Shown here one piece after another: positions 1 through 5,833 of a stretch of DNA of 8,651 nt (the first letter of the stretch is position 1; each line of letters opens with the position of its first letter). The position numbers and the translations under genes were made by a program. Source of the stretch: Clostridia bacterium (lineage in GTDB: Bacteria > Bacillota > Clostridia > Oscillospirales > Acutalibacteraceae); NCBI GenBank assembly GCA_900755895.1, contig CAAEIG010000114.1:1-8651 (forward strand), written 5' to 3'. Below the pieces are notes generated by a model, which saw nothing but the letters and a program-made list of their open reading frames with translations, made no database searches and had not been told where the DNA came from.

Positions 1-2169
1 ATAGGTGATGTGGATCTCGCCGTTCTCGTCCGTCTGCTTGGTCAGGCTGAAGCTGGCGCCGGCGTCGATCTTGATATCGAAGGTAGCGCCTTCCAGCCGT
101 TCCTCCGTCTCGCGGTCCGACTTGCGGATGACGATCTCAGGGTACCCGGTGTCGGTGAAGACGAAGGGGAGCATTTCCTGGCCGCGGTGGAACTCAACAG
201 ACTTCCAGTCAGTGTCGTCGATGAGATAGCCGTCCGGGGCTTGGATCTCACGCACGGAGACGGTCCAGGACTCCTGGTTCTCGTTGAGGTACTTGCCGTA
301 GGTGTCATGGTCAATGATGATGGTTCCATCAGGACCGGTAGGCCCGAAGGTACCGATGGGCGTCTCATCGATCTTGACCTCGAACACGGCGCCAGCCAGG
401 GGCTGCTCCGTGCCGGCAGAGACCTTCTGAATAACGATTTCGGGGTAGTCGTGGTTGACGAAGGTCAGGGTGTGGATCAGCACATCCGTCTGGCCCTGCC
501 TAATGGTGATGCTCTGGCACTTCCAGTAGGGAAGCAGATAGCCATTGGGCGCCTGGACTTCGACAAAATCGTAGGTGCCGGGCTCCAGCCCATTGCCGTC
601 GGTGCCGGCGAAGGTAAAGGTACCATCAGGGCCAGTGGTAGCGCTGTCGATCTTGGCGCCATTGAGGTAGATATCGAACACGGCTCCGGGCAGGCCGTTG
701 CCGCTCTTGTCCACCTTCTGGATAACGATAGAATGCTTGGGCTCGTTGACGAAAGTGATAGGCCCGCTGCTTTTGGCAACAGGAACACCCTCATCGTCCT
801 CCTCGATCCAGAGGCGGAGGTTCTGTGCGTTGTTGTCTTTCTCGTAACCCGGAGGCGGGATCTTCTCAGTGACCGTGTACTCGCCAGGCTCGATGTAGTT
901 CTCACCGGATGGATCCGTCCACTGAAGTTCCAGCGAACCGGTTTCGTCGCAAGCAATGTCCATGTCGACGGCGTTGGGGGTCAGCTTCTTGAAGTGGAAG
1001 GTAGCAGGGCCGATACCGTTGCCGTTTTGGTCCACCTTGTTGACCACGCCGGAGGGCGTTCCACTACCCTCGCCGTTCTTGATGGCCGCGCCGCCGTTGA
1101 CAGCCGCTGCGGTCTCCTTGGTGGCGTTGTTGGTGGCGCTGACGGTCACGGAGTAGCCTTTGCCGTTGGAGACATAGCCGGGAGGGGCGGAGGTTTCTTT
1201 GAGATGGAAGGTCTGGGTGGAGGATGTCATATTTTGAATAAGATAGTAAGTCCACTCAGAATCTTCCGTTTTGAAGCTGCCAACCGGATTTTGATGGCCA
1301 GCATCTGTATAGATTGTAAAGGTTGCACCACTCAGAGCCTTGCCACTCATATCAGTCTTCTTGATCTTGATCCAGCCTTCTTTGGGGATCGTTTCGCCAG
1401 GCATGATAATGACCATGGGCTGATAATAACTCTTGTTGGTGTCCGGCTCGTAGAGGTAGACATCCCAATCGCCATAGACCCCTTTTGCATAGTTGTCTAC
1501 AGCTCCCTGGATCCAGCCGATCACATCTTCTACAGGGCTGGTCGGGACGCCCTTGTTGATCGAGAGTGTGGCCGTGCGGTTGCGTTCCTCCGCAAGCATG
1601 CGCTGGTTTGCCGGATCGGTCAAGTTGCTGATCTTGCCTGCTCCGGCCAGCCATACGGCCGCCTGCGGAACCGATCCGCCTAGAGCTCTGCTGGCCGGCG
1701 GCCAGTAGTTGTTTTCGCTGCCGCGTTCTTCCTTGGCGATCTGCGCCTTATATGCTGCGGATGTTCCAGGGTAGCGCTCATCCAATTCCATCGAATAGAA
1801 CCAGTTCCACGCATACTGTGCAATGACCGGCATGCAGAACGCATATTTTGTTTCACTGATGGGGGTCGGATTGATGTACTTTACGCGCGAGCTGTATTCC
1901 TTGCTGTGATCACCGCAAAATCCGCCGGTGAGCTGCCCATTTGCCTCAAAAACCAGATTTCTCGGGATCACCTTCCCCAAAATAGGGGAGGTATAAGAGT
2001 CAAAGAACTCAGTTTCCCCGCCGTTAATGGTAACGACATCGTCTGGGCCAGATCTGGCGTCGGCGGCATTCGCGGGTACTACCAGCTGGGATACCGGGAG
2101 CAGCCCCAGTACCATGACGAACACAAGGAACAGTGTCATGATGCGTTTGGTAAAACTCGTAGTCTGCAT
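1..2169 (-). CDS. Large secreted surface adhesin with Cna_B/SpaA-like repeats and a probable N-terminal thioester domain (3' end outside window)
   Basis: The reading frame is open for 723 codons from the ATG at 2169 to the window edge, so the C-terminus and any sortase signal are not visible. Residues 1-35 form a signal peptide: Lys-Arg, a hydrophobic core, then ANA before the predicted cut. Residues about 50-255 hold FCGDH (Cys85) and VPQAAVW (Gln169). This matches the Cys and Gln-x-x-hydrophobic-Trp pair of thioester (TQXA) adhesin domains; Cys112 is an alternative partner. Five Cna_B/SpaA-like repeats follow, near 264-350, 373-475, 479-573, 576-674 and 677 onward. Each begins with a K-containing strand (K270/271, K378, K485, K582, K683), and the four complete ones later have an E-x-x-x-P-x-GY motif (E325, E435, E537, E641). 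These are the usual Lys and Glu of isopeptide-stabilised folds. The likely role is a wall-anchored adhesin or pilin-like stalk that can bind covalently to a host surface. An 8-base Shine-Dalgarno at 2181-2188 fixes the start. Confidence 0.9.
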   Translation of the reverse strand, partial: MQTTSFTKRIMTLFLVFVMVLGLLPVSQLVVPANAADARSGPDDVVTINGGETEFFDSYTSPILGKVIPRNLVFEANGQLTGGFCGDHSKEYSSRVKYINPTPISETKYAFCMPVIAQYAWNWFYSMELDERYPGTSAAYKAQIAKEERGSENNYWPPASRALGGSVPQAAVWLAGAGKISNLTDPANQRMLAEERNRTATLSINKGVPTSPVEDVIGWIQGAVDNYAKGVYGDWDVYLYEPDTNKSYYQPMVIIMPGETIPKEGWIKIKKTDMSGKALSGATFTIYTDAGHQNPVGSFKTEDSEWTYYLIQNMTSSTQTFHLKETSAPPGYVSNGKGYSVTVSATNNATKETAAAVNGGAAIKNGEGSGTPSGVVNKVDQNGNGIGPATFHFKKLTPNAVDMDIACDETGSLELQWTDPSGENYIEPGEYTVTEKIPPPGYEKDNNAQNLRLWIEEDDEGVPVAKSSGPITFVNEPKHSIVIQKVDKSGNGLPGAVFDIYLNGAKIDSATTGPDGTFTFAGTDGNGLEPGTYDFVEVQAPNGYLLPYWKCQSITIRQGQTDVLIHTLTFVNHDYPEIVIQKVSAGTEQPLAGAVFEVKIDETPIGTFGPTGPDGTIIIDHDTYGKYLNENQESWTVSVREIQAPDGYLIDDTDWKSVEFHRGQEMLPFVFTDTGYPEIVIRKSDRETEERLEGATFDIKIDAGASFSLTKQTDENGEIHITY

Positions 2170-2187
2170 GTTAAGTTGATTCCTCCT

Positions 2188-2271
2188 TTAAGGGAATGCG
2201 GCTCTGCAGCTGCCGCAGCCGAATTTTTGCTCGTGTGAGAGGAAAGCCTGTGTTTCATTGGGTGCAGCCAT
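2188..2271 (-). CDS. 27-residue peptide upstream of the surface adhesin, unknown function
   Basis: The ATG at 2271 is preceded by a near-perfect Shine-Dalgarno, AAGGAGGTG, at 2281-2289 with 9 nt spacing, as good as any in the window. The product is 27 residues: it starts MAAPNETQAF and ends with the Cys pair in FGCGSCRAAFP. Its TAA stop (2190-2188) overlaps the first base of the Shine-Dalgarno of the adhesin gene, so translation of the two is probably coupled. There is no signal peptide or membrane segment. I do not recognise a family. It may be a translated leader that couples or tunes adhesin expression, or a short peptide with a Cys-based function such as metal binding or modification. The evidence is ribosome-site quality and arrangement, not homology. 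Confidence 0.6.
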   Translation of the reverse strand: MAAPNETQAFLSHEQKFGCGSCRAAFP

Positions 2272-2303
2272 ATTTGTCACCACCTCCTTGGCAATTCATG
2301 ACT

Positions 2304-2309
2304 ATTATA
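2304..2309 (-). promoter_or_regulatory. -10 box of the small peptide-adhesin operon
   Basis: A perfect TATAAT on the minus strand lies 33-38 nt upstream of the 27-residue peptide start, which gives a leader of about 25 nt. No good -35 hexamer is present at 17-18 bp. The surrounding sequence, TGCATATAATA then AGT..GAA..GC.AAGGA, resembles the one upstream of the SLH-CAP gene. Confidence 0.5.
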
Positions 2310-2433
2310 TGCAGTTACGCTGAATCGTATTTTCTAAACAGGGTGTGTTGAAGATTCAGCATTTGGCAATGGGCTGGGAGTCAGCTCCTTGCATATTTTT
2401 ATAATATGCAAAGTGGATTTGGTTCATTGGCGC

Positions 2434-2468
2434 AAAAAAAATCCCCGGAGAGATTGATCTCTCCGGGG
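2434..2468 (-). terminator. Rho-independent terminator of the SLH-CAP gene
   Basis: A perfect 10-bp stem (2443-2452 with 2459-2468) with a 6-nt loop is followed on the minus strand by eight U residues (2441-2434). It lies about 130 nt after the stop codon of the SLH-CAP gene and separates it from the adhesin operon. Confidence 0.9.
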
Positions 2469-2595
2469 CGGAATGCTCCATAATAGTATTTTACTTTCAA
2501 AAAGTCTTACATTGCTGAACAGTATCCCACCATTGTAATTGTCTGTACATGCTATCGCCTGACTCTAACATGTAAATATTTCAGCTTGAAGATTA
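2469..2595. other. 3' untranslated stretch of the SLH-CAP transcript; nothing recognised
   Basis: This AT-rich stretch lies between the stop codon of the SLH-CAP gene and its terminator. I see no open frame with a ribosome site and no strong repeat. The interval 2310-2433 on the other side of the terminator holds only the upstream region of the adhesin operon promoter. Confidence 0.6.
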
Positions 2596-3861
2596 TCAAT
2601 TCTGGATCGTATAGCGAGTATAGTTGTTTACTGCATATCCATTGAGGGTAAGGTCCATCCCATCAATCCCAAGGCAAATAATCCACCTATTTCCAGACCT
2701 TGCTGCGATCATATACTCGTTGCCAGGATCCATCAAAATCTCTTTATGCGCAGCAGAATTCATCCAGTTGTTATATGCTGCAACGGAAGAAGTAGGGCCG
2801 TTGGTACAGACTTCGCCTAAGATATTGTAGCTTCCGTTGGGTCTATCGTGACTGAAGTTTGAAGCCAGCTCATGAGCTCTCAACAGAGTATACTCTTCAG
2901 CCTGATCAGAAGTCGTCCACTTGAGCGCCGGAGAACCCTCCTCTGCGCGAGCCGCATTCACCATATCCAGCAGTTCATAGACCAACTCGGCATCCCCGAT
3001 ATCAACATCGGTCGCTCCAGAATAGTATCCATTGTTAGATACTACATCAGATGGCCCATAGGTAGGATACGCATCATCCTTGCCAATGCTGGACTTCACG
3101 CCTGCCGCCGCAGTGGCTCCGCTGGGCAGTTTCTGACCCAGCTCGGTGCTGGTGGAAGTATCAGTTCCATCAGGAGTCGCAGGGGTGGTCGTCCCGGCTC
3201 CGGAAAATACATCGTACATCCGGCACAGTACCGCGGCGGCTTGACCACGGTTCATCAGGGCGCTGCCATTGAAAGTGCCCTTGTCGTCCACACCGCTGAT
3301 GATGCCGGCGCTCACCACAGCCATCAGCGCATCCTTATAGTTGTCGGGAATGATCTTCCAGTCGGCAATGCCAGCCTGTACCGCAGCAGCATCATAGCTG
3401 GGGACCTTATCATATATGGTCATGATATTGAAGAGAATCTGCGCCATATTGTACCGGTTGACCGGCTCGTTGGCAATCTCATGAATATCAGAATCAATGA
3501 TGGGGGTTCCTTCGCAATAGCTGCTGTCGCCCCTCATCACTGCCATGCAGGGTACATACCATTCAACCATCGAGGGATCCCCTCCGTACGCGGAGATCAG
3601 GTAGGGGTCAACGGACCGGCCCAGCATAAGTGCGAATTGACCATAGGTCACATTGTCCGCCGGGCCAAATTTCCCGTTGCTGTAGCCTGCGATCCAGCCG
3701 TTTTCCGAGGCCCGATTTACAGACGCATAGGCCCAGTGGTCGGCGGGGACATCGGGAAAGGTCGGTTTACTGGTGGTGGCGAAGATGCCAGCGAAGATGC
3801 TGATCAGCATGGCCGCTGCCAGCAGCAGGGAAATGCGCTTTTTGTTGTTCGTCGCCTTCAT
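2596..3861 (-). CDS. Secreted SLH-domain protein with C-terminal CAP (SCP/PR-1-like) domain
   Basis: This 421-residue protein has a signal peptide (residues 1-about 30: NNKKR, then a hydrophobic core). A clear S-layer-homology repeat follows at 35-82 (FPDVPADHWAYASVNRASE...GKFGP). A degenerate second SLH lies at about 96-150 and a third at about 166-217 (NYKDALMAVVSAGIISG...MNRGQAAAVLCRMY). A Thr/Ser/Pro linker covers 219-245. A CAP domain covers 291-400, with NAARAEEGSPALKW, FSHDR (His338), GE (350) and AAHKEILM (His372). SLH domains bind pyruvylated secondary wall polymers, so the CAP domain would be displayed at the cell surface. CAP proteins of Clostridia and Bacillus are often secreted and of uncertain activity. 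The start has a strong Shine-Dalgarno (3871-3877). It is a single-gene unit with its own terminator. Confidence 0.93.
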   Translation of the reverse strand: MKATNNKKRISLLLAAAMLISIFAGIFATTSKPTFPDVPADHWAYASVNRASENGWIAGYSNGKFGPADNVTYGQFALMLGRSVDPYLISAYGGDPSMVEWYVPCMAVMRGDSSYCEGTPIIDSDIHEIANEPVNRYNMAQILFNIMTIYDKVPSYDAAAVQAGIADWKIIPDNYKDALMAVVSAGIISGVDDKGTFNGSALMNRGQAAAVLCRMYDVFSGAGTTTPATPDGTDTSTSTELGQKLPSGATAAAGVKSSIGKDDAYPTYGPSDVVSNNGYYSGATDVDIGDAELVYELLDMVNAARAEEGSPALKWTTSDQAEEYTLLRAHELASNFSHDRPNGSYNILGEVCTNGPTSSVAAYNNWMNSAAHKEILMDPGNEYMIAARSGNRWIICLGIDGMDLTLNGYAVNNYTRYTIQN

Positions 3862-3894
3862 GTTGAAGTTCCTCCTTAAATATTATAGATTTGG

Positions 3895-3915
3895 GTTCTC
3901 CGTTCTAGGGAGAAC
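3895..3915. promoter_or_regulatory. Perfect 7-bp inverted repeat in the 5' untranslated region of the SLH-CAP gene
   Basis: GTTCTCC (3895-3901) and GGAGAAC (3909-3915) are exact inverted repeats around a 7-nt centre. The centre can itself pair as GTTCT/AGAAC with parts of the arms. The site lies between the -10 box and the ribosome site, a position where a repressor or an RNA hairpin could act. Function is inferred from position only. Confidence 0.35.
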
Positions 3916-3939
3916 TGGATTCCTTGCCTCTTCACTAAT

Positions 3940-3945
3940 ATTATA
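3940..3945 (-). promoter_or_regulatory. -10 box of the SLH-CAP gene
   Basis: A perfect TATAAT on the minus strand lies about 80 nt upstream of the start codon. It sits inside TGCATATAATA, the same 11 bases as at the promoter of the adhesin operon. The -35 region is not obvious. Confidence 0.45.
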
Positions 3946-3975
3946 TGCATTTGCCAAGAAATATATTTTATGGAT

Positions 3976-4343
3976 GGGTCTTTTTAACGGAGAAAAGTCG
4001 CATGGGATTTGCCTTTTGCCAGGGCGCTCGCCGAAGCCGACTCTCTTTGTGACCTTCGAAGAAGGTCATGTGGCAACTTTCTGGAAAGGAAGTCATGTGG
4101 CAGCTTTCCGGATAAAAGCTGTGTTGGGAGCCTATTTGCGGTCTGTAGGCCGCTTAGCACTGGCTCCAGCAGCCTAAGCCTGCGAGGACGAACAGCTGTT
4201 CATCCTCTATGATATAACATGTTGTGCTAGTTTGCAATATTCGCTGCGCAAAACATGGGGGTTCGTGGACAACCTGAAGTTTAGCTTCGTGCTAAAGGCA
4301 GTGCAAGAATGTCTTGCAGCGTTTCTTTGCTAAAATGATTCCC
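3976..4343. mobile_element. MITE-like element C, about 368 bp
   Basis: The left end reads GGGTCTTTTTAACGGAGAAA. The right end (4316-4343), read on the minus strand, gives GGGAATCATTTTAGCAAAGA and continues AACGCTGC. These are imperfect terminal inverted repeats and match the ends of elements A and B in this window. The inside is rich in dyads: GACCTTC/GAAGGTC near 4050, a 24-bp near-palindrome at 4184-4207, a 6-bp stem at 4280-4296 and a 7-bp stem at 4302-4318. There is no transposase; the frames that cross it are low-complexity shadows. It carries an internal repeat (4048-4100) that also occurs in the last gene of the window. Clear target-site duplications were not found. Confidence 0.6.
4048..4100. 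repeat. Two-hairpin palindromic repeat, copy 1 (inside element C)
   Basis: The order is TGTG, a GACCTTC-GAA-GAAGGTC hairpin, ATGTGG, a CTTTC...GAAAG hairpin, then AGTCATGTGG. Copy 2 at 8471-8520 has the same architecture, with the first stem changed to GGCCTTC/GAAGGCC, a compensated base pair. CATGTGG occurs twice in each copy. Confidence 0.6.
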
Positions 4344-4357
4344 TTCCAAAAGCGCAG

Positions 4358-4398
4358 AAAAAACACCCCCGGGGGAGATGGCTAGACTCCTCTGGGGG
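4358..4398 (-). terminator. Minus-strand intrinsic terminator between elements C and B
   Basis: A 12-bp stem (4366-4377 with 4387-4398, two G-U pairs) is followed on the minus strand by UGUUUUUU. It has no minus-strand gene directly upstream. Element B starts 7 bases to its right, and the nearest minus-strand gene is the small hydrophobic peptide beyond element B. It may be that gene's original terminator, separated by the insertion; this is an inference. Confidence 0.65.
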
Positions 4399-4526
4399 GA
4401 GTAGTAGTCTTTTTTAACGGAGAAAAGGGGCAGTGGTTTGTTTCCTTTTCCGGTGGCACTCGCTGTAGCAGGTTCCCTTCAGGAACCTATGCCGAGTCCG
4501 TGCGACCGCCAATTCTTGCATTTGTA

Positions 4527-4555
4527 TTGACATAGCATATACAATATGATACAGT
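4527..4555 (+). promoter_or_regulatory. Promoter of the toxin-antitoxin operon
   Basis: TTGACA at 4527-4532 is spaced 17 bp from TACAGT at 4550-4555. A GTATTG/CAATAT inverted repeat spans the spacer and could be the operator for autoregulation, as is usual for RelBE-type systems. The operator role is inferred. Confidence 0.6.
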
Positions 4556-4578
4556 ACAAATATAAGGAGTGTGATAAT

Positions 4579-4869
4579 ATGGCAAGCATCAGTATGAGCA
4601 TTCGCATCGACTCGGAACTCAAGTCTCAGGCGGAGCAGGTTCTTTCGCAGCTTGGTATGAGCATGACCGGCACGATCAACATGTTCCTCCAGCAAATCGT
4701 CCGCGACCGGGCAGTGCCGCTGTCGTTGTCCCTAAGCTCCGAGCAGTCCCTCTACGCCGATCTGCTGCGTGCAAAGGTAGACCGGGAGCAGGGCGTGGGA
4801 TATGTCCCCGCCGATGAGGTGCTGGCCAGCATGGAGCGGGCCATCGAGGAGGCGGCCGGAGATGCCTAA
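4579..4869 (+). CDS. RelB/DinJ-family antitoxin
   Basis: This 96-residue protein starts with MASISMSIRIDSELKSQAEQ. That is the beta strand plus helix of a ribbon-helix-helix DNA-binding domain of the RelB/DinJ type. It continues LGMSMTGTINMFLQQIV, the family's second helix, then RDRAVPLSL, the usual link to the toxin-binding tail. The acidic C-terminus (ERAIEEAAGDA) should wrap the toxin. The start at 4579 was chosen over an in-frame ATG at 4546 because AAGGAG at 4564-4569 sits correctly for it. It overlaps the toxin gene by 8 bases, the typical coupled arrangement. The product should neutralise the toxin and repress the operon. Confidence 0.92.
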   Translation: MASISMSIRIDSELKSQAEQVLSQLGMSMTGTINMFLQQIVRDRAVPLSLSLSSEQSLYADLLRAKVDREQGVGYVPADEVLASMERAIEEAAGDA

Positions 4870-5155
4870 GTACAGCGTCCAGTTTAACCCCCGACTGCAG
4901 CGGCAGCTCGATGTCCACGCCGCCTTTATAGCCAGGGTCAGCAAGCCGGCCGCCCGGCGGCTCCTGGAGGAATTCCGGGAGCTGGTGAAGCAGCTCAGGG
5001 CAAACCCCTATCTCTATCCGCCCTGCGATGACCCTAATCTCCCGCCGAATCTGTACCACAAGGCGAACATTGCAAAATGGTACAAAGTGATCTATTATAT
5101 TGAGGGTGAGCAGGTGTTCGTTGAGGCCGTTGTGGATTGCCGTAGTCGTGGCTGA
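4862..5155 (+). CDS. RelE/ParE-superfamily toxin
   Basis: This 97-residue protein begins MPKYSVQFNPRLQRQLD, a beta strand plus helix. A helix rich in Arg and Leu follows (AARRLLEEFRELVKQLRANP), then the C-terminal sheet WYKVIYYIEGEQVFVEAVVDCRS. This order and the closing D-C-R match the RelE/ParE fold; the family includes ribosome-dependent mRNA endonucleases and gyrase poisons. I cannot assign which activity it has. It overlaps the antitoxin gene by 8 bases and has GCCGGAG just upstream. Length is normal for the family and there is no frameshift, so the pair looks intact. A standard type II system is implied, placed as cargo inside element B. Confidence 0.9.
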   Translation: MPKYSVQFNPRLQRQLDVHAAFIARVSKPAARRLLEEFRELVKQLRANPYLYPPCDDPNLPPNLYHKANIAKWYKVIYYIEGEQVFVEAVVDCRSRG

Positions 5156-5275
5156 GCAGCCTCACGGCCCCGGCATAGGTTCCCGCTGCAGCTTCCCATA
5201 GGGAAGCTGTGTGAGGGAACCGGCCCGGACGATTGCTCCCAGCAAACAAAGACAACCCTCACCACATTTTCTTCG

Positions 5276-5407
5276 TTAAAAAAGACCCGGCTCTCCCAGG
5301 AAGATCCCAGCCATCACTGCCGCCAACTCCCAAGAACAAACCCAACAGAAAACGCCAAGATCACCGATAGCAGCAAGAACCAGGGACAAAATTTCGTACA
5401 TGGACAT
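5276..5407 (-). CDS. Small hydrophobic peptide resembling TxpA/holin-like type I toxins
   Basis: This 43-residue peptide begins MSMYEILSLVLAAIG. The pattern M-S-x-Y-E-x-L followed by a hydrophobic helix is the start of Bacillus TxpA-like and holin-like toxin peptides that insert in the membrane. Residues about 6-38 are mostly hydrophobic and include two Cys (CWVCSW). AAGAGGTGG at 5412-5420 gives a ribosome site; an alternative ATG at 5401 is possible. The last residues (GLF) and the TAA stop lie within the terminal repeat of element B, so the original C-terminus has probably been replaced by the insertion. Members of this toxin class usually end with charged residues, which are missing here. 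No antisense RNA was identified. The family call rests on a short motif. Confidence 0.45.
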   Translation of the reverse strand: MSMYEILSLVLAAIGDLGVFCWVCSWELAAVMAGIFLGEPGLF

Positions 5408-5475
5408 AGAACCACCTCTTCTCTTTGTCTGGATTTCAGGAACACTAAAATACGCCGAAAACTGTCCGCAAGCTA

Positions 5476-5505
5476 TTGACAATGATGCCGGGCCGGGTGT
5501 ATTAT
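5476..5505 (+). promoter_or_regulatory. Promoter of structured ncRNA copy 1
   Basis: TTGACA at 5476-5481, an 18-bp spacer, then TATTAT at 5500-5505. A TATAAT also lies at 5503-5508 but at 21 bp. Copy 2 has the same -35 and spacing with TATCAT, which supports the 18-bp choice. Confidence 0.75.
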
Positions 5506-5511
5506 AATGCC

Positions 5512-5812
5512 GTAGTAAGCCACTGCCTCCGGTTTTGTGTTCTGCATAAAACTTCTGGCTCTGGCATACAATGATTTTGGGCCCGTAAGGACCCCGGTGT
5601 GAGGGCACCGCAAAAGTCGAACTGGACATGGAACAGGGTAAACATCCATGACTATTGGCGCTGAGAAGTGCCGCGCCCGGCAACTGGGAGATAAGTTGTA
5701 GTCCACGAAGGGGACTTAATATACCACGGGGTATTTGGTGCTGAGAGGCATCATGGCTGGCGACCAGCAGATAACCCTCTGCGGGGTGGCAATTTTGCCA
5801 CCCCGTTTTTTT
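5512..5812 (+). ncRNA. Structured non-coding RNA, copy 1, ending in an intrinsic terminator
   Basis: This is the interval between a sigma-A promoter and a terminator, about 300 nt. It is homologous to 6517-6777, most clearly over 5579-5724. Helices seen in both copies include GGG(C)CC-GUAA-GG(A)CCC, the identical CGGUG-UGAGGG-CACCG, and CAUGGA/UCCAUG around a shared ACAGGGUAA. CAACU/AGUUG around GGGAGAUA and AGUCC/GGACU are also present. In copy 2 these become AAACC/GGUUU, UAUGGG/CCCAUG, CGACU/AGUCG and GGUCC/GGACC, so pairing is kept while bases change. The frames crossing it are not conserved between copies. I do not recognise the family. Rfam classes to compare include raiA, HEARO/omega RNA and other clostridial RNAs. 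Confidence 0.75.
5783..5812 (+). terminator. Intrinsic terminator of ncRNA 1, directly upstream of the PBECR4-like gene
   Basis: An exact 8-bp GC-rich stem (GGGGTGGC, loop AATTTT, GCCACCCC) is followed by GTTTTTTT. It ends 8 nt before the Shine-Dalgarno of the next gene, which leaves no room for a separate promoter between them. Confidence 0.92.
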
Positions 5813-5833
5813 GTAAGGATGGAGGCCGGCCTC

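Larger units (their letters stand above)
4405..5287. mobile_element. MITE-like element B carrying a toxin-antitoxin operon, about 880 bp
   Basis: The left end is AGTCTTTTTTAACGGAGAAA. The right end on the minus strand is GGGTCTTTTTTAACGAAGAA, so the two ends are near-exact inverted repeats. The left half (4405 to about 4510) and right half (about 5157-5287) each match the corresponding half of element A, which is only about 190 bp and has no genes. Inside the ends, a 13-bp exact inverted repeat (GGAACCTATGCCG at 4482-4494, its complement at 5171-5183) flanks the cargo. The right half also holds a nested hairpin, GCTTCCC-ATA-GGGAAGC, inside GGTTCCC...GGGAACC. There is no transposase, so movement would need one in trans. 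Confidence 0.65.

Noticed and set aside
10..1683. 557-codon plus-strand open frame
   Set aside because: It lies opposite the adhesin. The minus frame has a signal peptide, five recognisable repeats and a ribosome site; the plus frame has low-complexity Val/Asp/Gly content and no ribosome site.
2872..3879. 335-codon plus-strand open frame
   Set aside because: It is antisense to the SLH-CAP gene, whose domains are clear, and has no ribosome site or recognisable domain.
3882..3887. A second TATAAT close to the SLH-CAP start codon
   Set aside because: It is nearly adjacent to the Shine-Dalgarno and lacks a -35 match, so it would give almost no leader.
3773..4177. 134-codon plus-strand open frame reaching into element C
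   Set aside because: It starts inside the SLH-CAP gene and its second half translates the palindromic repeat; no ribosome site.
5512..5812. Known riboswitch, tmRNA, RNase P, SRP or 6S RNA
   Set aside because: I compared remembered consensus features (cobalamin, c-di-GMP, T-box, SRP, 6S and RNase P cores) and none fits, though I could not run a covariance search.
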